Of a stretch of DNA of 64,000 bases, positions 1 to 9,800 are shown in pieces (position 1 is the first letter of the stretch; each line of letters opens with the position of its first letter). The position numbers and the translations under genes were made by a program. The notes under the pieces were generated by a model that searched no databases, was not told the origin of the DNA, and saw nothing but the letters and a program-made list of their open reading frames with translations. This DNA is from Lactobacillus crispatus (lineage in GTDB: Bacteria; Bacillota; Bacilli; Lactobacillales; Lactobacillaceae): the NCBI RefSeq assembly GCF_018987235.1, contig NZ_CP072197.1, forward strand, positions 1,302,001 through 1,366,000. Direction: 5' to 3'.

Positions 1-80
1 TCATGGCCTTTTTGTTTAACACTTAGTGTTGCACTTCAATTTTAAATCCAGGAGTCATATTTTTTTCACTGTTTTTATTT

Positions 81-263
81 TTTTGTCTTGATCGAATATA
101 GCTTGAGCAATATTTTTGGTAAAATCATTCATGAAGGAGTTCCTCTTTCTGTATGTTGTTTTTTGTTCAAACCAATCATACGAGAAAGGAGCTCCTTTTT
201 CTAATGTTTAGGGAATAAAATTTAAGGAATCGTCCATCCTTACACAAACTATTTTACAGTCTC
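81..263 (-). mobile_element. Truncated left end of an IS256-family element
   Basis: Read leftward from 263, this stretch matches the left end of the intact IS256 element at 21317-22688: the terminal repeat (GAGACTGTAAAATAG at 263 downward), the leader with its purine-rich ribosome-binding segment, and the first ~17 transposase codons (ATG at 132). Identity stops near base 81 and the rest of the transposase is missing. Several substitutions separate the two copies, so this is an older copy than the intact one. Bases 1-80 are not IS256-like in my reading and may be the end of another element or old flank. Confidence 0.85.
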
Positions 264-266
264 TAA

Positions 267-307
267 AAACAGTATCTTTCAACTATAATTACTAAAAGAT
301 ACTGTTT
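267..307 (-). terminator. Terminator of the polysaccharide operon
   Basis: A perfect 13-bp stem (267-279 with 295-307) around a 15-base loop lies just past the GH8 stop and is followed leftward by a short T-tract. The run is also T-rich on the + strand. Confidence 0.75.
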
Positions 308-334
308 CTTTATAAAATCTTTCCTAATAAAAAA

Positions 335-1360
335 CTATTCCATCATAGCGACCAATGTAATTAATGCTGCATCGTAATAATTCGTATCAGTCAAACGATT
401 AGTAAAAACATACTGTTGTGAAACAAATAAATTATCAAATTCCGGTTTCTTTAATTGATAGCCAGCAGTCACTTGTTTTTGCTTGCTGAAAAAGCGTAAC
501 ATTTTAGTAACAATTTTTTTTGCTCGTGCATCTTTGCTAGTAGCTAAAAATAATGGTACGCGACAAGCATTGCCAGAATAATCACCATCGTTTTTTCCAG
601 CTACTTCATTAGCTTTAGCTGGTCTAACACCTTTTTTACTAATCCAAGCAAAATCTGGAACTAAGCCAGAAGAATGTTGCTTGCTCAATTGATATAGTTT
701 TGTCAGCATTACCTTCTTGATCGTTAACCATTGAGAATTACCAGTCAACTGATAAAAATCATCAAAGTACGTCGGTAACACGTCAGAGGTTCGCATTAAG
801 TAATAATACTTCGATTTCTTATTAGCCCAATCACCAACAGTCAGCGTCTGAGTAGTCGAATTATAATCATAACGTAAGATATCAGCTAATAATAGCTTAG
901 CCTGCTGCAAGTACTTGGGTTCGTTCCAGAGTTTTCCCGCTTTAATCAAACTTTCTGCAATGTATAAATCGCCATCAGTTGCATTAGTAGAATAAACTTT
1001 TTTATCCACTTGCTTCCATGACATTAATTCAGTTTGTTGATCATCGATAGTCAACCGATTAGCCAGGTAAAACCGATATAACCGTTGAAAATCTTCTTTT
1101 TTAGCCCACCCCTTTTCACCAGCCATAGCAGAAATCAACATGCCATAGCCTTGACCTTCAGACAAGCTTGTGCGTGGTGCAGCTTTTATCCAAGTTTTTC
1201 CATCACTTTCTTCAACCACATAGTCTTCCTCCCATTGGCGGTACAAATTGCGATACAAGGTGCGGTTATTGCTACCACGGACATAAAACATGATGGCAAT
1301 AAAAAGCCCAATAGTCAGTAAGATCAAAATTGGGGTAATCCTGTTTTTGTTTTTTAACAT
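335..1360 (-). CDS. Glycoside hydrolase family 8, membrane-anchored glycanase of the exopolysaccharide locus
   Basis: 341 residues. One N-terminal membrane anchor (about residues 9-27) is followed by an extracellular GH8 domain. The family signature SEGQGYGM places the general acid at Glu68, and ATDGDLYIAE carries Asp129/Asp131. GH8 enzymes (BcsZ, and PssZ of Listeria) hydrolyse beta-linked glycans and accompany processive synthases, trimming or releasing polymer. I chose the ATG at 1360 because it overlaps the stop of the upstream synthase gene (TGATG) and has an AGAGG motif upstream. An in-frame GTG at 1390 would extend into the synthase. It is the last gene of the operon, before a strong terminator. 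Activity and polymer are inferred from family and context. Confidence 0.85.
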   Translation of the reverse strand: MLKNKNRITPILILLTIGLFIAIMFYVRGSNNRTLYRNLYRQWEEDYVVEESDGKTWIKAAPRTSLSEGQGYGMLISAMAGEKGWAKKEDFQRLYRFYLANRLTIDDQQTELMSWKQVDKKVYSTNATDGDLYIAESLIKAGKLWNEPKYLQQAKLLLADILRYDYNSTTQTLTVGDWANKKSKYYYLMRTSDVLPTYFDDFYQLTGNSQWLTIKKVMLTKLYQLSKQHSSGLVPDFAWISKKGVRPAKANEVAGKNDGDYSGNACRVPLFLATSKDARAKKIVTKMLRFFSKQKQVTAGYQLKKPEFDNLFVSQQYVFTNRLTDTNYYDAALITLVAMME

Positions 1361-2668
1361 CAATCTGTAAACCTCTTTGTTTTTACCCACTTCGTTGCTT
1401 CGCGATGGAAAAGTCTGTCAGCAATTGCTGACCAAACCGCATTAATCGATATAATGATAAACAGCTGTGAGTATGTAAAATATGATGCCACAGCAAGCCA
1501 AAGTTGTCTAGTTGTAACCTGACCAAATTGGGTACTGGCAGCCACACTGATTTGGAGTACATAGAGTAGAATCATCAACAACCAATTAAAAAGTAATACT
1601 TGACTGAGCAATAGATTCCCAGCAGTAAAAGTAAATGGCATCTCAACTGTTGGTACCCAAATTTTTATTACTGCAAAAATCAGATTAACAATGAAAAAGA
1701 TATCTGATAAGACTACTGCTGCATTAAACCAGAAAAAGATACTGGACATATAAAAAGTTTCAAGTTTGACCCGCCAATTACTATGGTCAAATAAATGCCG
1801 AAAATTGTTAATTACTACTTCGTAATTACCTTTAGCCCACCGCAAGCGTTGATAATAATAGTCCTTTAGCTTCTCTGGTTCTTGTTGAAAGGCTTCAGAA
1901 TTATGAGCTAGGGCAATTAATTTACCAGTGCCCAAAATCGTAAATGACAAATCAGTATCTTCAGTTAAAGCACCAGAACGAAAACCACCTAACTCTTTTA
2001 AAAAAGCCGTCTTAATCACAAAGTTAGTGCCCGGAATGCGCCCAATTTTGAATAATTGCCAAACTCCACAGTGCTGAATTCGATGCGTTACCACAATTTC
2101 CAAGTTTATACAGCTAGTCAAAAAAGTTTTGCTTTGCATTCCGCGTCTTATTTCGTCCAAAGCTAGCCACATAACGTTCTGGATCTTCCAATACCTTTTT
2201 GATCAAGAAATACAAGGCATTTTCTTCAGGCATCGCATCGGCATCATAAACGCATAAGTAGTCGCCGTGGATCATCTTAAGCGCATCGTTCAAAACTCCT
2301 GATTTACCACCTTCACCAGTTCTTCTGATCACTTTAAACTGTCGTTTCTGATATTCAGTCCGATTGCCAATGGCTTCAGCCAATTCCGCTGTTCGATCAG
2401 TGCAATTATCAGCAAAAATCAAAATTTCGACTTTATCTTCTGGATAATTCAAGTTCAGAATTGCTTTGCTAGTTTTTTGAATAACGGCTTCTTCATTATG
2501 AGCCGGTACAACAATAGAAACGGTAGGATAATACTCAAGTGGTGTAATTTTAGCAATTTCTTTACTGTGTTTTAACCAGAAAAGCACTCCTCCCCAAAGC
2601 GTAATTAATGAAAATAGAATCGATAACCAAATTGAAATCAAAGTCAATATCTGAAAGCCTTCAGTCAT
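1360..2668 (-). pseudogene. Processive family 2 glycosyltransferase (PgaC/BcsA-like), frameshifted
   Basis: Two overlapping reading frames (2114-2668 and 1360-2172) make up one membrane glycosyltransferase of about 435 residues. The first part has an N-terminal membrane helix, VVPAHNEE, FADNCTDRT and the nucleotide-sugar DAD motif. The second has TEDTDLSF, the QRLRW product-binding motif and C-terminal membrane helices. The frame breaks in a run of six T (2120-2125 on this strand). With five T the reading continues as QNFLTSCINLEI, which suits the family. The family polymerises beta-linked sugars across the membrane. As read, the product is truncated after 184 residues, before the catalytic TED and QxxRW motifs. 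A sequencing error, strain-level phase variation or slippage on the T run would all fit. Confidence 0.8.
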
Positions 2669-2804
2669 CCAATTCTCCTTTCTGACTCTTCATTAATGCC
2701 TGTTCGATATTGCCATAAATTTTATAAGCACAGAAAAAAATCACTAAAAATGCAATTGCAAAGATTACAGAAATAATCACGGACAAATAATAAAACCAGT
2801 TCAT
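2661..2804 (-). CDS. 47-residue membrane peptide of the exopolysaccharide operon
   Basis: A short ORF starts with ATG at 2804, preceded by an AAGGAAAG ribosome-binding site, and ends overlapping the synthase start by 8 bases. It begins MNWFYYLSVIISVIFAIAFL: one long hydrophobic helix, then a short basic/acidic tail. It exactly fills the gap between the GGDEF-like gene and the synthase, with tight coupling to both, which argues it is translated. By position it may be a synthase accessory subunit. I recognise no family. Confidence 0.65.
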   Translation of the reverse strand: MNWFYYLSVIISVIFAIAFLVIFFCAYKIYGNIEQALMKSQKGELDD

Positions 2805-2808
2805 TTTG

Positions 2809-3660
2809 CTATCTTTCCTTTATGTATTCAGTCACAATTTCAGTTTCCAATTCACGACGCAAAAAACGAATTACAGCTATCAAATCAGGAAATCTATCAC
2901 TATTGTCGACATTAATATAGACACTCGCATGTTTTAGCGAAACAGGAATCGGCAACTCTAACTCGCTTAATTTTGTATCAACGATGTGATTGACCTTTTT
3001 TACTAATTCATTGGGGATTTCTGGCGAAATTATCAAAAAAGTCGCATCTCCCATAAAGTAAATAAACTCCCCCTTAAGTCGATTATTTTTCGAAACTTTA
3101 GTAATCTGCTTCAGGATCCGATCATGACTATTAGGATGAGCTTCCGCATACTGCTTATGTTGATCCCAACTCACAATTTGAACGTTGGACCATAAATCGA
3201 GTTCGGGATGCTGCTCAATTTTATGTAGTTCATTCTGATAAAATTTTTCCGCACTATCGAAAGTTCTTAGCTTTAACCTCCGGTCATAAAGCGAATTATA
3301 ATGCCGAATTTCGTCATTGCGATTGGTAAAAAAGCTCCAGCGAATGATGTGCTGTCTAATGACGGTAACTAGACTAGCCTCAATAGGATAAGCAATCAAT
3401 AATAAAAATTTTTCCTTAACTGGCATTACTACATAGCCTAACAGTAAGAATCCTGCTCCAATCGTGGTAAGAATTAAAATCAGCCAAGTAACATCGACTC
3501 TTGAAAAGATTAAGCCAGTTAAAATCGCCAAAATCAAAATCATTACTAGGCCATTAAAGACATTAGCTGGGTATAATCTTGCTAGCCATAATAACAATAT
3601 CGGGAAAGTAACGCTGGCAAGATAAGCTAAACCTGCTAATTTAAAATACTTTCTAGTCAT
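2809..3660 (-). CDS. Membrane protein with degenerate GGDEF domain, probable c-di-GMP-type regulator of exopolysaccharide synthesis
   Basis: 283 residues. Residues 1-100 form about four membrane helices. Residues ~110-283 have the pattern of a GGDEF fold, but the signature motif reads MGDAT (203-207, in FMGDATFLII), so diguanylate cyclase activity is unlikely. Five residues before it, where active cyclases carry the RxxD inhibitory site, stands RLKG (194-197): the Arg is kept and the Asp is not. In Listeria a degenerate GGDEF protein (PssE) in the pss operon binds c-di-GMP and activates the GT2 synthase. The gene order here (GGDEF-like, small membrane protein, GT2, GH8) points to the same role. 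Ligand binding is an inference. First gene of the operon, with a strong promoter upstream. Confidence 0.75.
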   Translation of the reverse strand: MTRKYFKLAGLAYLASVTFPILLLWLARLYPANVFNGLVMILILAILTGLIFSRVDVTWLILILTTIGAGFLLLGYVVMPVKEKFLLLIAYPIEASLVTVIRQHIIRWSFFTNRNDEIRHYNSLYDRRLKLRTFDSAEKFYQNELHKIEQHPELDLWSNVQIVSWDQHKQYAEAHPNSHDRILKQITKVSKNNRLKGEFIYFMGDATFLIISPEIPNELVKKVNHIVDTKLSELELPIPVSLKHASVYINVDNSDRFPDLIAVIRFLRRELETEIVTEYIKER

Positions 3661-3705
3661 TTTTATAACATCATCCTCAATTATGCTATTTATTTACAAA
3701 TTTTC

Positions 3706-3734
3706 ATTGTAATAATTTAGGCAAAGAAATGCAA
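3706..3734 (-). promoter_or_regulatory. Promoter of the exopolysaccharide operon
   Basis: TTGCAT (-35, 3729-3734 on the minus strand), a 17-base spacer and TACAAT (-10, 3706-3711) lie 46 bases upstream of the GGDEF-like gene. Confidence 0.75.
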
Positions 3735-3801
3735 GAATAGAAAAAACTACTCGTGAATAAATATTATCTTTATACGCTTTCATTTATACTTTAAATAACA
3801 G

Positions 3802-3841
3802 AAAAAAGTTAGTTTCATTTTTAATGCGAAACTAACTTTTT
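3802..3841 (-). terminator. Terminator of the mucus-binding protein gene
   Basis: A stem of about 13 bp (AAAGTTAGTTTC with GAAACTAACTTT) directly follows the adhesin stop and ends leftward in a T-tract. Confidence 0.85.
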
Positions 3842-3845
3842 ATAC

Positions 3846-6800
3846 TTATTTATCCTCTTTTTTCTTCACACCTAATAATGCGAGTAGACTTGATAAGCCC
3901 ACAAGAGCCAAACCTAATAAACCAGCTTGGGTTTCTTTTTCACCAGTTTGTGGCAATTGGCCTTGTGCCTGTTGCTCAACATTAGGTTGAACAACTCTAC
4001 GAGCATGGTTTTGCACTTCTTCGTGTGGTTGAGTTACACGATTGGCTTGATGAAGATGTTCTTCAAAACCTTGAACATGTGGTTTACCTTTATTTGGTTT
4101 GTCATTTGTTGTTGGTTTTGCAGGTTTATCATCAGGTGTTGCCGGAGTTGTTGGCTCAAGTTTTGGTGAAGGAGTATTTTGATCTGGCTGATTTTCTGGA
4201 CTTACCGGTTCACTCGGAGTTATCGGTATATCAGGTTGATTAGATGGATCAGCTTCATACGTAATAACTTGGTTCAAATCAAGATCCTTATCCCAGTTAT
4301 TTGTATTAACCGTGATTACTTGACCACCAGCTGTTGAAGTTGGGTGATATCCTGGAACTTCTGGAGCAGTAATCGTCGCAAATTTGGAACTTTCTTGATA
4401 ATCGCCTTGCCAAGTTGTTTCACCAGTTGCTAAATCCTTTACGCCATTTTGAATAAAATTGATGGTTGCCGTCTTCTTAACCTGCGTGCCATCTGGCAAT
4501 TCAAAGGTTACAGTTAACGTTACATCTTTAGTTCTTGTGACGTTTTCCTTCTTATGACGAACATGAACAATGACTTCTGGATGCTTATCTGGACCAAAAG
4601 TAATCTCGGTTTCATAGCCTGGAACCAATTCATACTTTGTATCATCCGGATTAACTACGTTTGTAGGTACTGTCTGATCAGTTTTACCAGTGATCGTTCC
4701 AGAATCAATGGTTGCCCCATGATTGTCATCATCGACATAAACTACATTAGTAGACTGATCGTTAGCACTGTATGTTACGACCACCATTTGATCATGTCCT
4801 TTAGTAAAGTCCGCATCCTTTACTGTCTCAGTCTGTTCATCGACCTTGGTAAGATCTGGAGTGTAGCCAGCTATTTGAGGACTAGTAACAGCCTTCCACG
4901 TCAAGCTTTGAGTATAATCTGGATCCCAAGTAATTTCACCAGTAACCAAATCTTTTTTACCAGTTTGAGTAAAGATCAACGTTTGGTTAACCGGATCCGC
5001 CATTTGTTTTCCTTGTTCATTGACATAGACAATAGTTCTTGTGGTCTTCAAGGTTCGGTTTGTATCAGCTAGCTTATGCTTTATATGAACCTTAATTACC
5101 GTTTCATCATCTGGCTTCAAGGTAACCGTTTCTGGCAGCTTATCGCCATCAACGATTTCATACTTTGTAGAGTCTGGATTGCTGATATTGGTTGAAACTG
5201 TTTCATCCGTTACCCCACTTACGGTTTGTGTATTACCGATTTGGCTACCATTGTTGTCATCATCGACATAAACTACATTGACTGTTTGCGGATCTGCCTT
5301 GTAAGTGATTGTCAAGTTTTCAGTATGTTTTTCACTGAAATCTCCATCACTTGGTGAAACTGTTTCAGCTGAAATTGCCTGCTTATCACTAGTGTATCCA
5401 GCTATATTCTTAGCCGCTACTTTTTCAAAGCTCTGACTGTCAACTGGGACCCATTTAATGGTACCAGTAGCTAAATCCTTGTCCCCCGTTTGATTAAAGG
5501 TCAAAGTCTGCTTTTCTGGATCTGCCATTTGCTTACCAGCTTCATCAACGAAGTTAATGGTCCGGTCATAAGTTACACTTCTATTCACTTGTGTATGCTT
5601 ATGCTTCAAATGAACTGTAATTTCTGGATAGCCAGTAGTACTAAAGACAATTTCATCTGGTAGGTTATCACTATCAACTAAATCATATTTAGTTGGATCT
5701 GGGTTAACAATACCAGTAGCTACAGTATCAAAAGTATGACCGGTGATTTTATTACTACTAATTTCCTTATCTTGTTCGTCATCATCAACATAAGTTACCT
5801 TCGTCGATTGCGGAGCAGCATTATAGTAAATCTTGTAGCTGATTACCCAAGCCTGAACGTAAGGGTCAGTATTAGTCTGCGCGATTTTTCCACCTAATTG
5901 GTCATTAACTACGGAAATCTTATCGCCATTTTCACCATCAATTGCTACTTCTTGAGCTGGTACTGCTTCCATACCAGGTTGAACTACATAGCCTTGAATT
6001 TCAGGACTGGTAATTCTGACAAATTTGCCAGTAGTTGATGTCCAATCATGTTGCCATGTGTATGTATCAGTTACTAAGTCCAAAGTACCATTTTGAATGA
6101 ATACGACTCTGTTAGCTGCATCAGTAATGTAGTCGCTATGAATGGTGTGCTCTACACCATTTTTGTCGACATAAACATATGAGATCTTTTCACGAATGTC
6201 ACGATAACCAGTTGCTGGAGCTGTCTTATGCTTTACGTGAATGACAAAATTGTTGTTATTGTCATCAGCTTGATACTTACTATTTTCAGGCAATCCCGAC
6301 ATATCAACTTGATAGTTTTCATTAGTTAGTTTATCTAATTCATCTTTCAAGTTATCGAAGTAAACATTCGTGCCAAATTTACCTGAAGATGATGTAGTGA
6401 ACAACTCTTTAGGTTGGCCATCAACTAAAGCATCATCATCAACAATCCTCAGTTGAGCTTTTTGCGTATTTGGTTTATATCTGATATCAACAATTGTATC
6501 CTGGTCATTAGGATCTACGCCTGTTAATTCAACTGCTTCTAGCATTGGACTATAACCAGCAGGTGTAGGAACAATGTCTGTTGCTTTAACTGCATCCATG
6601 GTCGTACCATCAACAGCAGTCCATTCATCGTAAGTCACATTACCGTTAATTTCATCGATTGTAGCCCCACGAGTAAAGTGCAAAACTTGATCCATACTCT
6701 TGATCGTGCCATCAGGCATGTGAACTCTGATCGTTCTTGTGACCGTTTGATTCAAATCATCATGATCAACCCCAGCTGGGAACGGACGGATACTGTTATC

Positions 6801-9800
6801 AGGTAAAGTCTCAGTGTTCGCTTCATGATATTCATCATGATTCAAGTGAACTGTAGCATGTTCGATTTCAATTCTAATGTTTGCTAAAGGTGTCTTACCA
6901 AAACTAACCTCAGTAGGAATTTCAGTTTTAGGATCAACCAGCTTCCACCCCATTGGCGGTGCAATGAGATCTCCAAATTCATCAACTACTTTTACGGTTT
7001 GTCCCGTTGAACCTGAGAAGGCATATTCTGGCTCAATGACATTTCCATTCTTGTCAACGAATTGTATCGTGACAGATTGATAAATTGGTGAGTAAAGCAC
7101 TACTTGGGTTTTCCCATGCTCCGGACCATTAACCGGATCAATTGTTGGCGTTTTTTCTTTAACAGTTGCCTGACTAGCTTCATAACCAGCAACTGGTAAA
7201 ACATCAACACTACCAAAATCAGGATCTGAACCTGCCTTTACTTGCCAATCGCTATATGTAACTGCATTCTTGGCTTGCGCAGGATCCGCTAATTTTACCA
7301 AGTCAATTGTAGCTTTTCTTTGGTAAGAAACACTTTGAACAATATCTTTAAGTTCTTGCCCTTGATCATCAACTACAGTTTGACCGCTTAGATCTTTGCC
7401 AGCCCATGTCGTTCCATCAGCATACTGGAATTTAATTGTCCGTGATACTGTTTGATTCAAATCATTTTTATCCACGCCTTGAGGATAAGTACCCTTATAG
7501 CCCTCATTAGTAGTTAATTCATCACCATTTGCGTGGCATTTATCAGGATTAACCTCAATTTTCTTGTGACGCATCGTTACAGTCCATTTCCATTTATGAA
7601 CTTTTGATTTGTCAAAATACTTATCATCGCTAGTATCATCAGAATAGCCATCAGTTACCAATTCATAGCCTTTAGCCACAAGTTCTTTTATTGTATCAGC
7701 AGTTGAATACCTAATCGGATCTCCATGTGGACCGTGCATAGTATCAGCTATGATCGTACTGCCATCATTATCGGCATCAATATAAGTTATTACGGCATCG
7801 GTTTGATCAGCGATATAAGCTACGTTAACTGTCTTCAGGGCATCGCCTAGGTTAGCATTCGCGCTGTCTACAGTAGCATCAACGGGCATATAATTGGCAA
7901 TCGATGGCGATGTAACTTCAGTGAACTGACCATAATTTGGCACACTAGTGGTCGTACCATTTTGGGTAGTTGCTGATTTTACCGCACGATATTTCCCAGT
8001 GTAAGTAATTTTCCCTATAACTAAATCGATAGTTGCATCTTGATAGAAGGTTACGGTTTGAATCGTATCACTTAAGCCAGCAACGGCTTGACCACTGACA
8101 TCAACCCCGTTGATTTTAGTTCCGTTAGCATAAACATGATGAATTATCCGCTGAACTGAAGACTGGCTAGCTGCTGCATTAGGATCATAGTTGTTAGTTG
8201 GATATACTGGACTATTCGGATCGCTTGCATCAACCTTTTCACCAGTAGTTGGCAATTTATCAGGTGCAATCGTTACTAGTTTGTGGTGATAGTAAACATT
8301 AACTACCGTTGATTTGCCATCAACACTAGGAACAGCTTCTACTACCTTTAAAAAGGCATTACCGTTTTCATCAACTGGGCCTTCATAACCAAATTTGGAC
8401 AGATCATAATTAATTACCGCATCTTGCTTAGATGAATTTCCATTTTCTGTGTCAATTTCAAAACCAGAATATTGATCACTAACATCATATGGAATATATG
8501 ATTCGCCGGCTTTAGGCTTCCACGAACCATCGACTAATTCCATCTGACTAGGTTTATAATAACCAAGAATTGCGTAAGTAATCGCATCAGTTACTTCAAA
8601 GCGCTTGTAGTTAACACTTTGGATAATTGTATCTGGATAATCATTTTCAGACAATGGATTAATTGGTAAGTTATTTAATGTTTCATCATTCTGATCGGCA
8701 TCATGATAATAAATTATCCGTGATACCGCTCTAATCTGTTGATTATAGTTTACTGGGTCTTTTACATAAAGAATTACATTATTCTTTTCAGGATCGCCAG
8801 TAAACTTACCTGGGGCTGCTAACTTATCAGTGTCAATATTAAAACTATCACCGTAATAGACAATATTTTGTTGCCCTGTTTCAGAGTCATAGTAATAGAT
8901 CTGATCAAGTTTATATGCATTTGGCGTTAAGAAATCGTGAACTTTTTTCCTAAGCGCTTCAAGCGCACCAGACGCATCATCATCAGTTTTTCCATTTAAA
9001 AACCCGATTGGTACAGTAGTAATCCACTTTTTTTGAGTTTCATTGAACATTGTATAAGTCAATGTTTGGTTATCCGGAATATAATGTACTACACGTTTTG
9101 ATACTATTTGATCAGTTGTTGGATTCGCTGTAAATAGCGAATTAATATTATAATTTTTAGCCGTTTGTGCCAACGTCGAATCTGCGGTATTAGCAGTGTA
9201 GCCTGACAAAGATGGCAACCCCTTAACCCCAGGAATCGTAAAATTACCACTTTCATCAACAGCAATACTTTCATTGGTGCTGGTGTTAACAACATAGTAA
9301 GTTGCTTTGCCTGTAACCAAATCCGTTACTCGTTTTAGACTATATGTATACGAAGTAGGAGTAGCTTTTTGGCCATTTACAACAATTGTATTTTGATCAT
9401 CAGTTCCACCTGCTTGATACTTGCTAGAGCTGTCATCATACTCATAGTAGGTTGTATCTTGAATCGTCTTAGCTTCCGATTTCGTCTTGTGTTTCAGTTC
9501 AAACTGAACGATATCTCCATTAAAGTAATACTTGACCTGTTTGCCAAAACCTGCATTTTGAGCTTCATCACCAGAATTAGTAATGATGAAGCTAGGAATT
9601 GAAGAACTGAGTTCATAATTTTCTGGAATCAAGGTAGACGGAATATTCTTTGGATCAAAATCTGCAAGATTCATGACGTCTTTATTTTCGACATAAGTCT
9701 TAGCCATGGATGGAACTTCAATATATTGATCCTCGCCATTAGCGTCAACATAATGCAATCTCGTATCGATTGTTGATTTACCAACAATTTGAATACCTGT

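Noticed and set aside
2110..2130. Programmed -1 ribosomal frameshifting in the GT2 gene
   Set aside because: The T run followed by G would lead to a stop codon after a -1 slip. Only +1 (or loss of one T) restores the frame, so a classical slippery heptamer does not apply.
4252..8000. Tandem repeats that might suggest a CRISPR or satellite array
   Set aside because: Repeat length (about 500 bases) and preserved reading frame show protein-coding Mub repeats. No CRISPR array or cas gene is in the window.
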